NCBI GenBank assembly: GCA_021800255.1
Contig: JAJYZC010000030.1
Coordinates: forward strand, 1-39,435
Reading direction: 5' to 3'
Origin: Acidobacteriota bacterium
GTDB lineage: Bacteria; Acidobacteriota; Terriglobia; Terriglobales; Acidobacteriaceae
Length of the DNA stretch: 39,435 bases
The translations under genes and the position numbers were made by a program. The notes under the pieces were generated by a model that saw only the letters and a program-made list of their open reading frames with translations, was not told the DNA's origin and did no database searches. Within the stretch, counting starts at the first letter, position 1. Each line of letters begins with the position of its first letter. Positions 22,607 to 33,788 of this stretch are shown piece by piece.

Positions 22607-23536
22607 ATGCCCAGCAGAAAACCTCAATCCGTTGCCGCTCCACGCTCGCCGGGGTTCCGCGCTGCGCAGCCGCCCACGGTCTCAGGCCGCTGGCTGCTGA
22701 CGGCGGTGTCTCTGACGGTGGCGGCCGCAGCGGTTTGCACGTGGGGCGCTTTGTGTCTGCTCTTCTGGCAGGGAAGCTGGCAGTTGCTCTACCATCCCTC
22801 GGCCAGGGTTGCGCGGACGCCAGCCAGCGCCGGGCTGGCCTTCGATTCCATCGGATTTGCGGTGAACGATTCCGGCCAACCGCGCCTGCAAGGCTGGTTG
22901 ATTCCCTCTGCGCCCGGCGCGCGCTTCAGCCAGTACACCGTGCTCTATCTGCACGGCCGCAACGGCAACCTGGGAGATACCGTGCCCGCGCTGGCCCGCC
23001 TGCACGCTGTGGGCGTGAACGTGTTTGCCTTTGACTATCGCGGCTACGGACAAAGCCAGTTTGCTCATCCCAGCGAAGCGCGCTGGCGCCAGGATGCCGA
23101 ATGGGCGCTCCAGTACCTGACCGGAACACGGAGGATCGCTCTGCGCGCGATGGTGCTCGACGGCCACGGCCTGGGCGCGAACCTAGCCCTCGAAGTCGCC
23201 GCAGCGCACCCGGAGCTGGCCGGAGTCATCGTTGAAGTGCCCCTCGACGCGCCGGTGAATGCGATCTTCAGCGACCCGCGCGCGCGCCTGGTTCCGGCAC
23301 ACTGGCTGGTGCGCGACCGCTACGCGCTGAACGCTCCCGCGGCGGCTCTTCGCATCCCCTCGCTGTGGTTTTTGCCCGTTTCCTCTCCCTTGGCGAGCGG
23401 GGATGCGCGGGACTTCTCCGAGGCATTCGGCAAGATTCCGGCGGCAAAGACGCTGGTATGGCTTCCCCGGTCTGGAGCGGCGGATGCAACCTGCACGGAC
23501 GCACTGACCCGTTGGCTCAAAGATGCAGTGCATTAA
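22607..23536 (+). CDS. Alpha/beta-hydrolase-fold protein without catalytic triad
   Basis: A 309-residue protein with one N-terminal membrane helix (about residues 29-53) and a domain resembling the BEM46/FrsA-like alpha/beta hydrolases: VLYLHGRNGNLGDTVP (oxyanion region), VFAFDYRGYGQS, and the nucleophile-elbow position at residues 186-190. The elbow reads G-H-G-L-G where active relatives have G-x-S-x-G, so the serine is replaced by Gly188. The usual late aspartate and the His of the G-x-GH motif are also not found (LPRSGAADA at about 287-294). It is therefore probably a membrane-bound non-enzymatic relative. The frame is intact and shows no decay. No ribosome site is obvious before ATG 22607. 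Confidence 0.72.
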   Translation: MPSRKPQSVAAPRSPGFRAAQPPTVSGRWLLTAVSLTVAAAAVCTWGALCLLFWQGSWQLLYHPSARVARTPASAGLAFDSIGFAVNDSGQPRLQGWLIPSAPGARFSQYTVLYLHGRNGNLGDTVPALARLHAVGVNVFAFDYRGYGQSQFAHPSEARWRQDAEWALQYLTGTRRIALRAMVLDGHGLGANLALEVAAAHPELAGVIVEVPLDAPVNAIFSDPRARLVPAHWLVRDRYALNAPAAALRIPSLWFLPVSSPLASGDARDFSEAFGKIPAAKTLVWLPRSGAADATCTDALTRWLKDAVH

Positions 23537-23553
23537 GCCGCAGCGCAGCGCAG

Positions 23554-23916
23554 TCAGAAGGGGTGAGGAATGTGAAAGTGGTGGTGGGGCGCTGTCCCCT
23601 CGCCGATATAGGTTTCACCCTTCTTCACCTTGGCAACGTCGTCGTAGGAGCGAGTTTCTTCCTTATTGGTGGCGGTGTTGAGGAAGGTGAACGATGTTGC
23701 TGATAGTTTGTCTAAGTTGCCGTTGCTGCTGGTGTGGTTGCGAAAGTCAAAATGCAGATAGCTTCCCAGCTTGTACTTGGCCAGATACTTATGAATTTTT
23801 CGCGCATGTTTGTCGAGATGGGCTACGGTTTGGGCCGAGGCTAGTGGCGCACCGGCCGTCAAGGTGAGGGCAAGCAACAGGTAAAGGATGGTTTTGCGGT
23901 CGAAAAAGAGCTTCAT
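23554..23916 (-). CDS. Small secreted protein
   Basis: A 120-residue protein. The ATG at 23914-23916 has a perfect GGAGG 4 nt upstream. A signal peptide ends near LASAQ, followed by a basic stretch (LDKHARKIHKYLAKYKLGSY) and a Ser/Thr/Asn-rich middle. The C-terminus is His-rich (APHHHFHIPHPF), which might bind metal. It faces the hydrolase-like gene tail to tail, with 17 bp between stops. I do not recognise the family. Confidence 0.7.
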   Translation of the reverse strand: MKLFFDRKTILYLLLALTLTAGAPLASAQTVAHLDKHARKIHKYLAKYKLGSYLHFDFRNHTSSNGNLDKLSATSFTFLNTATNKEETRSYDDVAKVKKGETYIGEGTAPHHHFHIPHPF

Positions 23917-24093
23917 AAGACCTCCAAAAAAAGCAAAGAAGGGTGAAAGACGTTGGTTTCGCTTCCGTGAACCGGACTGCGGGCGCCGCAAGGGCTTGCC
24001 GGTTTCAACGATACCATCAAATGGACAATCGGCGCGAATCGGACTCTTTTCCAATACAAGATGAGTCTGAAGCGGGGGGCTCGATTCCAATAG

Positions 24094-24306
24094 CTGACCG
24101 CGCAGCTCATTGCCCGTTACGCGGCCAGCGCAGCCCACAAGCGCGCCCGCTACCGCGCCTACAAAACTCCGCTGGAGGCCCTGCTCGCGCTCCACAAGCC
24201 CAGCCTCTATCTGCGGCCCGGCCTCACCGTCAACGCCCTGAAGCGCGCCGGCCAGCCCCGGTGCGACACCGTGGCCATCTCCTGCGACCGCATCCACATC
24301 CTCAGC
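24094..24306 (+). pseudogene. Possible coding remnant before folC
   Basis: After a TAG at 24091 one frame has protein-like composition (ARYAASAAHKRARYRAYKTP, then LEALLALHKPSLYLRPGL) without a start codon, and it runs into the folC start region. It may be the tail of a lost gene or mobile element; I do not recognise it. The rest of 23917-24093 shows nothing I can support. Confidence 0.3.
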
Positions 24307-24326
24307 CTTTTATACTTAAGGTTTCC

Positions 24327-25658
24327 ATGTCTTACGCAGCGGCCATCGATCAACTGAACGCACTTGTACCGGAACTGTTTGCACAGACGGGACAGGCGCG
24401 GCGGAAGTTTTCCTTGGAGCAGGTGCGCATTTTGCTGGAGGCGCTGGGCAACCCGCAGAAGAGCTTGGCTTCGGTTTTGATTGCGGGAACCAATGGAAAA
24501 GGCTCGACGGCAGCGACGCTGGCGGCGATTTTGACTGCTTCGGGGATGCACGTTGGACTTTATACTTCGCCGCACCTGGAGAGGCCGAATGAGCGCATCT
24601 GCCTGGGCCGGACGGAGATTTCCGACGAAGCCTTCGCAAAGTTCTACTTTGAGGTGCACGACGCGGCTCAGCAGCTCGTGCTGGAGGGGCGGTTGCCTCA
24701 GCTTCCCAGCTACTTTGAGATTCTGACTGCGCAGGCCTTTCTCTGCTTCGCGAGGGAGCGGGTTGATTTTGCGGTGCTGGAAGTGGGGATGGGCGGACGG
24801 CTGGATGCGACCAATGTTGTGGATCCGCTGATCTCGGTGATTACCGACATTTCACTGGACCACATGGAGTGGCTTGGCCCGACAATCTCCGCCATCGCGC
24901 GCGAGAAGGCGGGGATTCTGCGGCGCGACGGAACGATGATAACGCTGCCTCAGCATCCGGAGGCGAATCGAGTGCTGGGCGAAGCGGCGGCGGAACTGGG
25001 GGCGCGCGCGGTGAGTGCAGTTCCCTACCTGCCGGAGGGTACGGCCGGCGCCATCGGGCCGTACTGGGTTGAGGCGCTGGGGACAAGGATCGAGGTGGAT
25101 TCGCCGCTGGTGGGGGCGCATCAGCACCGGAACCTGGCGCTGGCAATCGCTACGGCGGTAGAGCTGAAAGAAAAGCAGGGTCTGCCGGTGAGCGCAGAGG
25201 CGATTGCGGAAGGGATCCGGCAGACACGCTGGCCGGGGCGGCTGGAGCGCGTGGTGCAAAACGGCGTGGAGTGGGTACTCGATGTGGCGCATAATCCGGC
25301 CGGGGCGTGGGCGCTGCGCGCCGGCCTGCGCAGTCTTTTCGCGGACCGGCAGGCGCACGTGCTGGTTTTCGGTTGTCTGCGCGACAAGCCGGTCTTGGAG
25401 ATGGCGCAGATTTTGTTTCCGCTCTTTGGGCAAGTGATTCTCGCGCCCATCCATTCGGCACGGGCTGCGGCGGTTGAAGATCTGCTGGCTGCGGCAAGGG
25501 CCACGGGAACGCCGGCAATCGCGGCCGAGTCAGTCGAAGCGGCGCTGCAAAGAGCCGAAGAGCAAGCGGCTGGGGGAGCTGTCGTCGTTTCCGGATCGGT
25601 GTACTTAGTAGGCGAGGCGCGCACCCTGATACGGGCGGGAAAGAGCAAGCAACCATGA
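24327..25658 (+). CDS. folC: Bifunctional folylpolyglutamate/dihydrofolate synthase
   Basis: An ATP-dependent ligase of the Mur-ligase superfamily that adds glutamate to dihydropteroate and to reduced folates. The 443 residues contain the P-loop (AGTNGKGS, residues 53-60), the folate loop SPHLERPNERI (81-91), VLEVGMGGRLDATNVVDP, DISLDHMEWLG and the C-terminal domain motif LDVAHNPAG. The ATG at 24327 has AAGG 7 nt upstream. The frame is open leftward to 23943, but that extension is not protein-like and was rejected. The stop overlaps the start of the acyltransferase gene (ATGA), which suggests translational coupling. Confidence 0.95.
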   Translation: MSYAAAIDQLNALVPELFAQTGQARRKFSLEQVRILLEALGNPQKSLASVLIAGTNGKGSTAATLAAILTASGMHVGLYTSPHLERPNERICLGRTEISDEAFAKFYFEVHDAAQQLVLEGRLPQLPSYFEILTAQAFLCFARERVDFAVLEVGMGGRLDATNVVDPLISVITDISLDHMEWLGPTISAIAREKAGILRRDGTMITLPQHPEANRVLGEAAAELGARAVSAVPYLPEGTAGAIGPYWVEALGTRIEVDSPLVGAHQHRNLALAIATAVELKEKQGLPVSAEAIAEGIRQTRWPGRLERVVQNGVEWVLDVAHNPAGAWALRAGLRSLFADRQAHVLVFGCLRDKPVLEMAQILFPLFGQVILAPIHSARAAAVEDLLAAARATGTPAIAAESVEAALQRAEEQAAGGAVVVSGSVYLVGEARTLIRAGKSKQP

Positions 25659-26434
25659 GACGGCGCCCCGACCCTTTGCCGCGTTTTTACCGTTGGCGCA
25701 CGAATCTGATTCAGACGCCGGCGGTGAGCCTGGTGACGGCCGTGTTCGGCTCCATGGCGCTGCTGATTTCGCTGTTTGAAAAGACGGGGCGAACGCAGCA
25801 CCGTATCGCGCAACACTGGGCCCGGGCTTGCGTGTGGATCTCCGGCTCCAGTCTGACGGTGCGCGGCGCGGAGAATCTCCGCAAGCATCCGGTGGCCGTG
25901 TTCGCATCCAACCACACTTCGTACATGGACACGCCAGTGATCTTCGCCTCTCTGCCGTTCCAGTTCCGCATTCTTGCCAAGAGGGAACTGTGGACGATGG
26001 CGTTCATCGGCTGGTACCTGAACCGGTCAGGCCAGATTGCGATCGACACGACCGATGCGCACACCACGCTGTCGAGCCTGGGCGCCGGGGTCAAGGCGCT
26101 ACGCTCGGGTATGCCGCTGTTTATTTTTCCAGAGGGTAGCCGGACTCCGAACGGCGAGCTGCAGCCGTTCCTCTCCGGCGCGGCGTATCTTGCCATCCGC
26201 GCGCAGGTTCCTCTGGTGCCCATCGCGCTCAGCGGAGTCTACGATCTGCTGCCCATTCACACCCACCACTTTTATCCCGGGAATCTGGTTTTGACGGTAG
26301 GTGAGCCGATTGAAACCGCGGGAATGACCGTGCGGCAAGCCGAGGAGCTGACTGCGCGGCTGCGGGAGGCGGTTCACGGTCTGTTGAAGGAGGAGGAGGG
26401 AAAACGGAGCGAACCTTCCGTTACGCCTGCCTGA
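25655..26434 (+). CDS. plsC: 1-acyl-sn-glycerol-3-phosphate acyltransferase (PlsC family)
   Basis: A membrane-associated acyltransferase that would convert lysophosphatidic acid to phosphatidic acid in phospholipid synthesis. The catalytic NHxxxxD motif is NHTSYMD (residues 86-92) and the substrate-binding motif is FPEGSRT (158-164). A hydrophobic segment near residues 25-42 probably anchors it to the inner membrane. The 259 residues are typical. Its ATG overlaps the folC stop by 4 nt, so the two genes are one operon. Other glycerolipid or lipid A acyltransferases share these motifs, so the exact acceptor is inferred. Confidence 0.88.
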   Translation: MRRRPDPLPRFYRWRTNLIQTPAVSLVTAVFGSMALLISLFEKTGRTQHRIAQHWARACVWISGSSLTVRGAENLRKHPVAVFASNHTSYMDTPVIFASLPFQFRILAKRELWTMAFIGWYLNRSGQIAIDTTDAHTTLSSLGAGVKALRSGMPLFIFPEGSRTPNGELQPFLSGAAYLAIRAQVPLVPIALSGVYDLLPIHTHHFYPGNLVLTVGEPIETAGMTVRQAEELTARLREAVHGLLKEEEGKRSEPSVTPA

Positions 26435-26628
26435 CGGTGAATTGGAAGAACGCCCGATTTCCCGCTTGGGTCCGCCTTTGGCTTGAGAATGACGCGAAGA
26501 GCAAAGAAGAAGCCAAAGCTCCCTCCCGGCAAAGGTCGAATAGTGCCGCAGCCGAAGCCCGTACAAGGGGATGGAGAGGGCTGCCGAAATACGCTCTTAA
26601 TTAATTGAAAAATAATGGCTTATTTTGT

Positions 26629-26667
26629 TTTTACCGCCTTGCTAAACCACCTCTTAAGACGGTAAAA
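26629..26667. repeat. Inverted repeat around the gyrA promoter
   Basis: TTTTACCG (26629-26636) and CGGTAAAA (26660-26667) are perfect inverted 8-mers, 31 bp apart (start to start). The right arm overlaps the -10 box and the left arm lies just upstream of the -35. This suits a repressor operator or a supercoil-sensitive structure. Confidence 0.55.
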
Positions 26668-26668
26668 T
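26639..26668 (+). promoter_or_regulatory. Sigma-70 promoter of gyrA
   Basis: TTGCTA (26639-26644) and TAAAAT (26663-26668) have an 18-bp spacer, with an AT-rich tract just upstream (about 26598-26632) that resembles an UP element. The remaining spacer 26435-26597 shows nothing I can support. Confidence 0.75.
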
Positions 26669-26743
26669 AGAGATTCGGCCCGCGAGCCCGGCCCTGCTTC
26701 ACCGGATCATGTCCGCCGCCTTGCCGCGCGCTAGAACAGTCTT

Positions 26744-29341
<2,598 letters not shown>

Positions 29342-29483
29342 AACAGAGATACGATGCCGCAGCGGAAGATTCTGTGGCGTATGAGTCTCTTGCAAGATAC
29401 CGTGTATCGCCCGATTTGGCGGATAGGGGCATGGATCGCTGGCAGTAGAATCGGGAATGATTCCAGAGACGCATGAGGATATA

Positions 29484-29594
29484 GCATTTTCGGAAAAGGT
29501 GTAGACCTAAACCGCTCCTGCTGAGTGGATTTTTCCTCAAGAAAAATCCACTTTCACGGCTCTCAATCGTTCCCAGTAATTTTTCCGAAAATGC
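29484..29594. repeat. Palindromic intergenic element after gyrA
   Basis: Perfect inverted 14-mers, GCATTTTCGGAAAA (29484-29497) and TTTTCCGAAAATGC (29581-29594), enclose 83 bp that contain a second, perfect hairpin. It could be a MITE-like element or a transcription terminator region. No gene is seen in 29342-29884. Confidence 0.75.
29525..29551. terminator. Strong hairpin inside the gyrA downstream element
   Basis: Arms GTGGATTTTTC and GAAAAATCCAC form a perfect 11-bp stem with a 5-nt loop. Only three T residues lie near the base, so termination is possible but not certain. Confidence 0.45.
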
Positions 29595-29884
29595 CGTATC
29601 TTGCCCTTTTTGTATGCAGAACGTCCAACATGGGCGGTCGCATGTAGAGCTGGCGAACGGATCATGCCTTTGAGACTTTGCCCTGTCGGGCCTGACGAGG
29701 ACGAGCCCATCGGCGCTATGTTTTATCATGATGAAAGGTCCATCGTTTTCAGCGATTTAAGCATAAACACATGGTGGCATGCCGATTGCTGCCCTCAAGG
29801 CGGTTAGACGATACAATCTTTTGGAACTGAAACATGGCGAGCGATGGGTGGCTTCAAGCGCAGCAGCGGTGTAAGACGATAACG

Positions 29885-30703
29885 ATGAGTCGAGTTTTTG
29901 AATTGATGGTTTTGCGTATACTCCGGCTGCTAGGCACACTCGCTCTGCTGAGCTCCTGCGCAGCGGCGGCCGCGCCAATGGCGGGTCCGCAAACACCTGC
30001 TCCGTCCGCTCCTTTGACCGCCGATCAGGTCATAACCCGCGTTGAAGCGATGAACGCACTGCGTGCGGAAAAACTCCAGGGCTACTCGAGCGTGAGGACA
30101 TACCGCCTGGAATTGCACGGTCTTTTCTCCAAAAAGGCCGAAATGGTGGTCCGCGCCGATTACCGCGCGCCGGACACGAAGAAGTTTACGGTCCTATCCG
30201 AGCACGGCTCGCACGCGGTGCTGAATCTGGTCTTTCGGCGCCTCCTGCGAGCGGAGCTTGATTCCATGCACCCTCAAGACCAGGAGCATTCTGCCATCTC
30301 GCTGGAGAATTACCGTTTTCGGCTGGTGGATCACTACAGGACAGGCAGCCATGAGTTCTATGTGCTCCAGGCAGAACCGAAGACAAAAGGCGAGTTTCTG
30401 TTTGCAGGACGGATCTGGGTGGATGCCGCAGATTTTGCCGTGACGAAAGTCGACGGCCAACCGGCTGTGAATCCATCCTGGTGGACGAAGAGCACCGACT
30501 TCAGCCGTATCTATGAGCAGGTGGGCCAATTCTGGCTGCCGGAATCGAATCACAGCGTAACCAAGGTGCGAATCTTCGGGACCGCAGTGCTGACCATCCA
30601 TTATGAGGATTACCGGATCACGCCGGCCCCAGTTGTCGCCGCCCTCCCGGATGAGCCAGCATGGGCGCCGGGAGCCGCGTTGGGCAGCATCGCGGCTCCC
30701 TGA
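29885..30703 (+). CDS. Lipoprotein with LolA/RseB-like fold (inferred)
   Basis: A 272-residue envelope protein. A signal peptide ends in a lipobox LSSC (Cys25), so the mature protein is probably lipid-anchored. The mature part alternates beta-strands with motifs such as YSSVRTYRLELHG, MVVRADYRAPDTKKFTVLSE, LFAGRIWVDAADFAVTKVDG and ILTIHYEDYRI-like ends, resembling outer-membrane lipoprotein-sorting (LolA/RseB-like) folds. The ATG at 29885 was chosen because the hydrophobic core then lies about 10 residues in; ATG 29834 is an alternative. A TACAAT at 29812-29817 could be its -10 box, but no good -35 is seen. Function is inferred from fold pattern only. Confidence 0.65.
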   Translation: MSRVFELMVLRILRLLGTLALLSSCAAAAAPMAGPQTPAPSAPLTADQVITRVEAMNALRAEKLQGYSSVRTYRLELHGLFSKKAEMVVRADYRAPDTKKFTVLSEHGSHAVLNLVFRRLLRAELDSMHPQDQEHSAISLENYRFRLVDHYRTGSHEFYVLQAEPKTKGEFLFAGRIWVDAADFAVTKVDGQPAVNPSWWTKSTDFSRIYEQVGQFWLPESNHSVTKVRIFGTAVLTIHYEDYRITPAPVVAALPDEPAWAPGAALGSIAAP

Positions 30704-31166
30704 TACGGCGACGGCGCCCAGCAATACTTCAGCGTGTTGTCCGGGACCAATTGACTACGTTCGATGATGCCCTGTTCCAGCCAGAACAGAGGCGCCGCAA
30801 TGCAGTTTTCCCGCCCAGCCCAGCCGGCCAGGGGCAAGTGACGTTTGTCTTTGGGACGGCTGAGTTGAATCCGGCCCTTCTTTCCGGTCGAAATCTGACT
30901 GCAAATCGCCGTCATTATCGACACTTTCGTCGTTCATCTCCTCGCTAACCGGCTCACTCCCCTTCTTTCCGGCTGGGTTTACAGACACTTAGCGGAGTTT
31001 CTGATTTGGCATTCGGTTTGCGACTGGGATGGGCGTAGCGCCGAGAAAAAACCGGCGGCTTGGGCTTGCAGGCAGAGCATAGGCGGGCCGGATTCTCCCG
31101 TTGATTGCCAAAGCCCAATGCAAGGGCTGGCCGGTGAGCGCGAACTGCCGGGGTGAAAGAGGCGCG
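30704..31166. other. Intergenic stretch with no supportable gene
   Basis: Open frames here are short and not protein-like. The only structure noted is a 6-bp inverted repeat (CTGTTC and GAACAG, 30772-30789). The 13-bp CCCTTCTTTCCGG occurs twice, about 90 bp apart (near 30873 and 30960). Confidence 0.5.
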
Positions 31167-32162
31167 ATGCGGAAACTTCCCATCATCGCTTGTCTGTTGC
31201 TGACTGCAAGTTGGACCACAGGGCTTAGTTCAGCACAGCGCGTGACGGCGCCTGATCCGCAGCCGGCAATCGTTACCGGCACCGTACTCGACATCAATGG
31301 AGGTCTTGTTCCGGGTGCGGCCGTCGAGCTCGACGGCGCCGGCCGCAATGACCGCCTTACGGTCACGAGCGGTCAGAACGGCGGCTTCGAATTTACTGAC
31401 GTTCAGCCTGAGAAGGTGTATCACGTGACGGTCAGCGCGCCTGGATTTGCCGAGTGGACCTCGAATCCGATCACCCTCACGCCCGGCGAGTACTTCATCC
31501 TCACCGGCATCCAGCTACGGCTGGCCACGGTGTACACCTCGGTAGTGGCAGTCACTCCCCAGCAGGAAGCGATCCATCAGGTCCGGGTCCAGGAGACGCA
31601 ACGCATCGTCTTTGGAATCATCCCCAACTTCTACGTCAATTTCGATCCTCACCCCGAACCGATGACAGCGAAGTTGAAGTTCCAGCTTGCCGGCAAGACC
31701 CTGACCGACCCGGTCTCGCTTGCCGGGTTCGTACTGAATGCGGGGATATACCAGGCAGCAGGCTGGCCGGGATACCGCGGCGGAATGGCGGGATACGGCC
31801 AGCGCCTGGGAGCTACGTTCGCAGGCGGGTATGCCCATGTTCTGATCGAAGACGCGCTGCTTCCCTCGATTCTGCACCAGGACCCGCGTTACTTCTATCA
31901 GGGCACAGGAACGGCGCGTTCCCGCCTGTTCCATGCGCTCTCGTATGCAATCTTCACTCCCGGCGATAACGGCAAGCGCCAGATCAATTATTCCGGGATT
32001 GGCGGCGACCTGGTTTCAGGCGCCCTTGCCAATGCATATTATCCGCAAAACGAACGCGGCGCAGGGCTGGTGCTGCAAGGCGCGCTGATCGGAACCGGAG
32101 GCCGCGTTGCGCTTTACCTCGGCGAAGAATTCGTGTTGAACAGGCATCCGCCCCAGAGGTAA
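31167..32162 (+). CDS. Exported protein with carboxypeptidase-regulatory-like domain
   Basis: A 331-residue protein. A signal peptide (MRKLPIIACLLLTASWTTGL) is followed by a regulatory-like beta-sandwich (about residues 34-115): IVTGTVLDINGGLVPGAAVE, then GGFEFTDVQPEKVYHVTVSA. The remainder is a conserved-looking domain with LPSILHQDPRYFYQGTGT and ending GRVALYLGEEFVLNRHP. Such proteins are common in acidobacteria, where the N-terminal domain also heads TonB-dependent receptors, but no beta-barrel follows here. AGAGG precedes ATG 31167; the frame is open leftward to 31101. Probably an outer-membrane or periplasmic protein. Confidence 0.72.
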   Translation: MRKLPIIACLLLTASWTTGLSSAQRVTAPDPQPAIVTGTVLDINGGLVPGAAVELDGAGRNDRLTVTSGQNGGFEFTDVQPEKVYHVTVSAPGFAEWTSNPITLTPGEYFILTGIQLRLATVYTSVVAVTPQQEAIHQVRVQETQRIVFGIIPNFYVNFDPHPEPMTAKLKFQLAGKTLTDPVSLAGFVLNAGIYQAAGWPGYRGGMAGYGQRLGATFAGGYAHVLIEDALLPSILHQDPRYFYQGTGTARSRLFHALSYAIFTPGDNGKRQINYSGIGGDLVSGALANAYYPQNERGAGLVLQGALIGTGGRVALYLGEEFVLNRHPPQR

Positions 32163-32362
32163 AACTGCCAGCGGCGGCGCGAGAGTCAATCTCAGCAGGA
32201 CTACACCTTTCTGAGAGTGCCGTAGACGCAGCTGATGCGCGCCGAGGAATCCGGGAAACGGACCGATCATGCTCCGCGCCCCCTCGGAAGTCACTCTCTG
32301 CCGGCAGATTTTTGCATTCGCAAGCGGATGGATTTCCACTCTCTGCCGCCGCTTGTACTAAC

Positions 32363-32392
32363 TTGACGATTCAGAAGCTGCTGTGCCATTAT
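32363..32392 (+). promoter_or_regulatory. Candidate sigma-70 promoter for the porin gene
   Basis: TTGACG (32363-32368) and CATTAT (32387-32392) are separated by 18 bp, about 67 nt before the GTG start. The rest of 32163-32459 shows only a repeated CACTCTCTGCCG (two copies near 32290 and 32340). Confidence 0.6.
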
Positions 32393-32459
32393 CGAACTTC
32401 GATGGCAAGAGGCGTTATCTTGCCTGCCTATCCCCAATCGCGCACAAAGGAAATGAGCA

Positions 32460-33674
32460 GTGGGAATCGTCACCCGCGGAATGGGGCTGATGCTGCTGGC
32501 GTTCTCCGCTCCCGGAATTCCGGGGATCCAAGCGCAGTCTCTGCCGCCTGCATCTGTAGCGCCAGAGCAGAACGGCGGACGCAACGGTGCGCGCTTCAAT
32601 TCGATTCTGGGCGCCAAATCGGCGCTTGAGGAACACGGCATAACCTTGAGCGGATTTTTGCAGCTCGACGGTTCCACAGCGGCCTCCGGCGGGCAGCCCA
32701 ATCCGCTTGGCTTTGACGGCCAGGATTTGCTGGACGTGACCACGAAGATTGACGCCAAAAAGCTGCTCGGCTGGCCGGGCGGAACGTTCATGATCGACGT
32801 GCAAAGCCACAACGGGCCGAGCATTCTGCTCCGCCAGATGCCGGCGATACAGGACCCGGACAACATGGACGCCTACCAGGAGACCTCAGTGGATCGGGCG
32901 TGGTTCCAGCAGAGCCTGTTCAAGCAGAAAGCGGCGGCGCAGGTGGGCGTGATGTATGTGGACGACCGGTTCTTTACGGTTCCTTACGGTCAAAACTTTG
33001 TTTCGCTGAATTTTTCATCTGATGCATCGATCAGCACCTTCGTATTGCCGACGTTTCCCAAGGGATCCTTTGGAGGGGACGTGTTCGTGCATCCGGTGAA
33101 GGGGCTATCTCTTGCGGGCGGGATGTGGAACGACCACGCCACGGAGTTGTCTTATGATCCTGGCGGCGATCTATACGTGACGGAAGAGGGCTGGCAAGGC
33201 GCATGGCATGGTTTGCCGTACAAGGTGCAGGCCGGAGCTTGGCGTGACACCGGGAGGTTCCGGCGCTTTGCGGGCGGCATAACGCATGATGCCTCGGGCG
33301 AGTACGCGGTGGCGAGTCAGAAGTGGTGGCGCCCGCAGGGTTCGTCCCGCCGCGGGCTGGGAACGTTCTTCCAGTTTGGGACGGGACCGCCGGCAGTTGC
33401 GGCGGTACGGCGGCACTATGGCGGCGGCGTAGTGTGGACCGGCCCGGCGGCGTCTCGTCCCAGAGATGAAATCGGGTTCGCTTTCAGCGACAGCCTGCTG
33501 ACTGCGAAGAGCCGCTTTGTGTATGGGTATGAGAACGAGTTCGAGGCGTATTACCAGTTGGCGGCATGGGAGGGACTGACCGTGCAGCCGGACATAGAGT
33601 ACTGGCTTCATCCCGGCGGGATGACGACGCCCAACACCACCCTGGTGCTCACCCGTATCATGTACACATTTTAG
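32460..33674 (+). CDS. Carbohydrate-selective porin, OprB family
   Basis: A 404-residue outer-membrane beta-barrel protein likely to pass sugars into the periplasm. A signal peptide ends near GIQAQ. The OprB pattern is visible: an early acidic and aromatic strand (GITLSGFLQLDGSTAASGG), VDRAWFQQSLFKQKAAAQVG followed by the D-D-R-F segment, a glycine-rich middle, and a terminal strand ending in Phe (LVLTRIMYTF), as needed for barrel assembly. The start is GTG 32460, with AAGGA 8 nt upstream; no ATG is better placed in this frame. It is longest-range neighbour to the sugar-acid genes at the right end, which may share sugar use. Confidence 0.8.
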   Translation: MGIVTRGMGLMLLAFSAPGIPGIQAQSLPPASVAPEQNGGRNGARFNSILGAKSALEEHGITLSGFLQLDGSTAASGGQPNPLGFDGQDLLDVTTKIDAKKLLGWPGGTFMIDVQSHNGPSILLRQMPAIQDPDNMDAYQETSVDRAWFQQSLFKQKAAAQVGVMYVDDRFFTVPYGQNFVSLNFSSDASISTFVLPTFPKGSFGGDVFVHPVKGLSLAGGMWNDHATELSYDPGGDLYVTEEGWQGAWHGLPYKVQAGAWRDTGRFRRFAGGITHDASGEYAVASQKWWRPQGSSRRGLGTFFQFGTGPPAVAAVRRHYGGGVVWTGPAASRPRDEIGFAFSDSLLTAKSRFVYGYENEFEAYYQLAAWEGLTVQPDIEYWLHPGGMTTPNTTLVLTRIMYTF

Positions 33675-33788
33675 GGGATTGCAGAAAGACCGGGTTCAGC
33701 ACTCTATCGGAGCTGGTAAGCGCATCGCGCGCGGACCGGCAGGTGTGCAGAGCAAATGTCTTCGCAGCAGCAAATGCACGGAAGGTAA

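Noticed and set aside
24079..24090. tRNA T-arm-like GGCTCGATTCC
   Set aside because: The neighbouring bases cannot form the T-stem or acceptor stem; no tRNA was found in the window.
23943..24326. Leftward extension of folC
   Set aside because: Its composition is not protein-like and no ribosome site is present; MSYAAAIDQL at 24327 is the normal FolC start.
30772..30789. LexA/SOS-type box (CTGTTC and GAACAG)
   Set aside because: The spacing fits no LexA motif known to me, and it is not next to a promoter or DNA-repair gene.
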